From NCBI GenBank assembly GCA_018806915.1, contig JAGKQI010000034.1, positions 868,001-932,000 on the forward strand: a stretch of 64,000 nucleotides of DNA. The letters are read 5' to 3'. The DNA is from Phytophthora colocasiae (lineage: Eukaryota > Oomycota > Peronosporomycetes > Peronosporales > Peronosporaceae). This document shows, one piece after another, positions 61,450-64,000 of this stretch (positions are counted from its first letter, which is position 1; each line of letters begins with the position of its first letter). Below the pieces are notes generated by a model that did not search any database, was not told the origin of the DNA, and saw nothing but the letters and a program-made list of their open reading frames with translations. Both the position numbers and the translations under genes were made by a program.

Positions 61450-64000
61450 TTACACTTCTTCGTGCGACTGCATCACGCCGAACCGGTTCCGATTAGCGTG
61501 GTCACGTAGGAACGCGCTCAATATGGCCCCACAGTTAAGATCAGCTTCGTCGACCCACGTTGGCTCATCATAACCGACCCAGTGCACCAGGAACTCACGA
61601 TAGATCCGGCCGTAGCGAGTTCGTTTCCCACTTCGCATGTCCGAGATCCGTTCGACTTCGTACTCATCGGCATCCAGATCTGGAACCCAACTGTCCTCCG
61701 GAAGGAGGATCTCATCGAAATCGAGCCGATCTGCTTCATCTACCGTCAACTTGATCCGCGGTCGATCTGGGAAATTCCGTACCAGCTTTAGCTTAGAAAC
61801 ATGAACCACCGGAAAGATATGGTAATCAGAGCCCGCGATCTCCAGCTTGATCGTGAATTCATTGAGCTTCTCTGCAACACGGAACGGGCCATGCCAAAGG
61901 TGGGCGAGTTTACGGGCATACCCTTCCTTCACACGATCTAGGTATAGCCAAACTCGTGATCCAGCTTTCGATCTGATGCGGATCGACATCCTCATTGTGC
62001 CGATCAGCTCGGTCCGCGATCGCCTCTCGCAGCTTAGCGTTGACCTGTTCTCTCGACTGCTGGTAGTATCTCTGAACGCGATATCTCCACCGTCTTGGAT
62101 CGCGATCGTGGCGTCTGGTCGACCCGATCGGGATCGTTGCTTCCAACGTCGATCTTGGATCCCAACCGTGTACCAAATAGTGAGGGGTATCTCCCCGGAC
62201 CCGATCGTGAGCCGTGTTAATGGCGAAAGTCAATCTCTCCGCATATTCATCCCAGTCCTTTTGATCGAGATCTTGAACATACATCCTGATTGCCCTAGTG
62301 GCCGTTTGCACCATCCGTTCCGCAGTCCCATTGGCCTGTGGTCGGTAGGCCATCGTCGCCCGTTGTCGCTGCCTCAGGATCCTATTAAACGATCTGAAGA
62401 AGTCGGACATGAAGCCCGGCTCTCGATCGTGCCTGATCATCTCGCTAGCGCCAAATCTGCGGAACACGCATTCTTCATAAGATTCCGCGACGGTCTGAGC
62501 CGATCGGGAGGAACTAGCCTTTGCGATCACATATCCCGTGAACAGATCCACCCAGATCAGCAGTTCAGTATTGCCTTTGTTGGATCTGGGCAGAGAGGGT
62601 ATGTGATCCATCGCTATGATCTGGAATGGGTATGTAGCTTGCAGATTCCCAGGTGACTCGCCCCGGATCGTGGGTCTCCCTTTCCGGTCTCACAGTCTAC
62701 ACACTCGCCTACGTATCGCTGCACGCTCCGATATAATCCCTCCAGTGGAAATGATCTCGGATCCGCTGATAAGTGCGTCCGATCCCTTGATGTCCCCCTT
62801 CCAGAGTCGTATGGTAGTGGTGGAGGACATCCTGCTGTAGCGTTTCTGGAACCACGAGTCTCATCAGGCGGTCGCGATCACCTCTTGATCTCGGCCCTGG
62901 TGGGCAATAAAACAACAGATCCTGTTCATCTACCTCGTACTCGGAAGCGATCTTGGCGTAGGATCCAGACTCGGCTCGAGTAAGATCCGCGATCTGCCCA
63001 GCCAGGTACTTCTTTAGTCCGGCGATCCAGACCTCCTCGTCCTGGGCTCGCCTGATCCGATCCACTCGCATCTCCCGGATCAGTTCCTCTCGCAGGGCGG
63101 CGGCATCGGGTCGCGCTCGGGCTGCACCCGTGGCTACGGCCGACACTTGCACCGGTCGATCTTCAACTCGAGGGATCAACACCTCATCAAGCCGATTTAG
63201 GGTGACCAGATCACACCGATCTGCTTCATCGTGGACCTCGATCCCACTTCCTCGCTGCAGCGCGGCACTCGCCAAGCTGTCTGCGCTCCCATTCCAGTCT
63301 CTCTTCACATGGACTAGCTCATGATCTCCCCAATTCCGCAAGTGATCTAGCACCTTCTGTTTCAGTAACGTCAATCCTGGCGCCTTGCAGTCGATCTCGC
63401 CCCGGACTTGTCGGATCACTAGGTTCGAATCGCCACAAATGACCAAACGGCGGCGTTCTAACTGTGCGATCATGCCAAGACCTAGCAAGAGCCCACGGTA
63501 TTCCGCTTCATTGACAGTAAGACTCTCCGCATAGTCTGATCTAGCTTTGATCACTTTCCACTCCGGCAAACTCCACACGATCGCGCTGAAAGCGCCTCCT
63601 CCTCGTTTCACGCGTGCCGAACCGTCGAAACTTACCACCCATAGCTCCTCGCCTGGATCTACGGTGGGAATCGGCATCTGGATCTTACGCCTTGGTTCCT
63701 TCTGTGGCGCGATCGCGATCAGGGCTTCGTCGATCTCCGATCTAGGCGTTATATTAGCTGCGATCGCCCCAGTATCTCATCCTCCCTTCGTACACTTCGT
63801 GATCTCGAGTGTCCATGGGGACAGGAGAACAGACCATTGTCCCAGACGCCCTTGAAGGCCGGCAGACCTGAACAGCCAGGCAAGCGTGGAGTGTCTGGTT
63901 AGGACCTTGATCCGACGTCCCACCAACAGGGTGTAGTGTAGATCCAGGATCCGAAGTAGAGCCAACACCTCCTTTTCGGCAACATTATAGTTTAACTCGT
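61450..64000 (-). pseudogene. G1b Pol (RNase H to chromodomain, partial)
   Basis: Homologous to the C-terminal two thirds of the Pol at 43822-47676: end of RNase H 1 (63968-63777), RNase H 2 (LWVVSFDGSARVKRGGGAFS), integrase finger and DDE core (IAMDHIPSLP, NGTAERMVQ), GPF module and chromodomain (LVHWVGYDEPTWVD, stop at 61450). Compared with G1a it is broken by single-base length changes near 63770, 63780, 62740, 62690 and 61965, mostly in C, G or T runs; catalytic residues themselves are unchanged. Confidence 0.85.

Larger units (their letters stand above)
56733..64000 (-). mobile_element. G1b: second G1 element, 3' part
   Basis: In element orientation the 3' LTR (56733-58191), polypurine tract, antisense ORF (58295-61097) and pol (from 61450 off the right edge). 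It sits in G2 gag. Nucleotide identity with G1a is very high apart from many one- or two-base length differences in C/G runs. Confidence 0.9.

Noticed and set aside
61847..62656. Plus-strand ORF of 269 residues opposite G1b integrase, also found at 44347-45027
   Set aside because: Its conservation between copies simply follows from near-identical integrase sequence on the sense strand.

Overview
The window looks like an oomycete nuclear genome, most likely Phytophthora or a close relative. The evidence is a compact island of intron-poor eukaryotic genes (introns about 40-80 bp, GT-AG), cilium/flagellum genes as expected of a zoosporic organism, and large Ty3/Gypsy and Copia elements of the kind that fill oomycete genomes. 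No bacterial operons, rRNA, tRNA or CRISPR arrays were seen.

Layout. (1) 1-4182 is the 3' part of a Ty3/Gypsy element of a family called G1 here, with its LTR at 2849-4182. (2) 4183-5403 is degraded sequence with one SANT-like ORF. (3) 5404-22414 is the host gene island: a signal peptidase subunit SPC1, a SET/NAP histone chaperone, a SPAG17/PF6-like central-apparatus protein, a putative membrane-anchored glycosidase, a DEK_C plus TFIIS-N protein, a mitochondrial ferredoxin-fold protein that has lost its cluster cysteines, a P-loop NTPase with a long coiled-coil tail, and a DESI-type peptidase. Exon structures were worked out by hand, and each reading frame closes across its junctions except where noted. 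(4) 22415-23567 and 32513-32654 are the two sides of an older coding remnant split by element G3.

(5) The rest is a retrotransposon nest. G3 (Gypsy, 23568-32512, 4-bp target duplication CTAG) contains a complete Copia element (26441-30817). G2 (Gypsy, minus orientation) begins with its 3' LTR at 32655 and is broken at 39169/53182 by a complete 14-kb G1 element (G1a, 39170-53181, target duplication CGCT). The G2 gag piece then occurs twice between further G1 LTRs (LTR-gag-LTR-gag-LTR, 51763-58191), and a second G1 copy (G1b) runs off the right edge. The LTR-gag tandem fits unequal crossover between G1 LTRs.

Most unusual signal. G2, and only G2, is packed from LTR to gag with short perfect inverted repeats roughly every 30-40 bp, in coding and non-coding parts alike. 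In an internal repeat tract (38306-38641) the arms differ from unit to unit but stay mutually complementary. Also notable: both G1 and G2 carry a long ORF on the strand opposite to gag-pol, directly inside the 3' LTR; G1 pol has two RNase H domains; G2 has a -1 frameshift signal at gag/pol; and G1 sequence is extremely rich in GATC.
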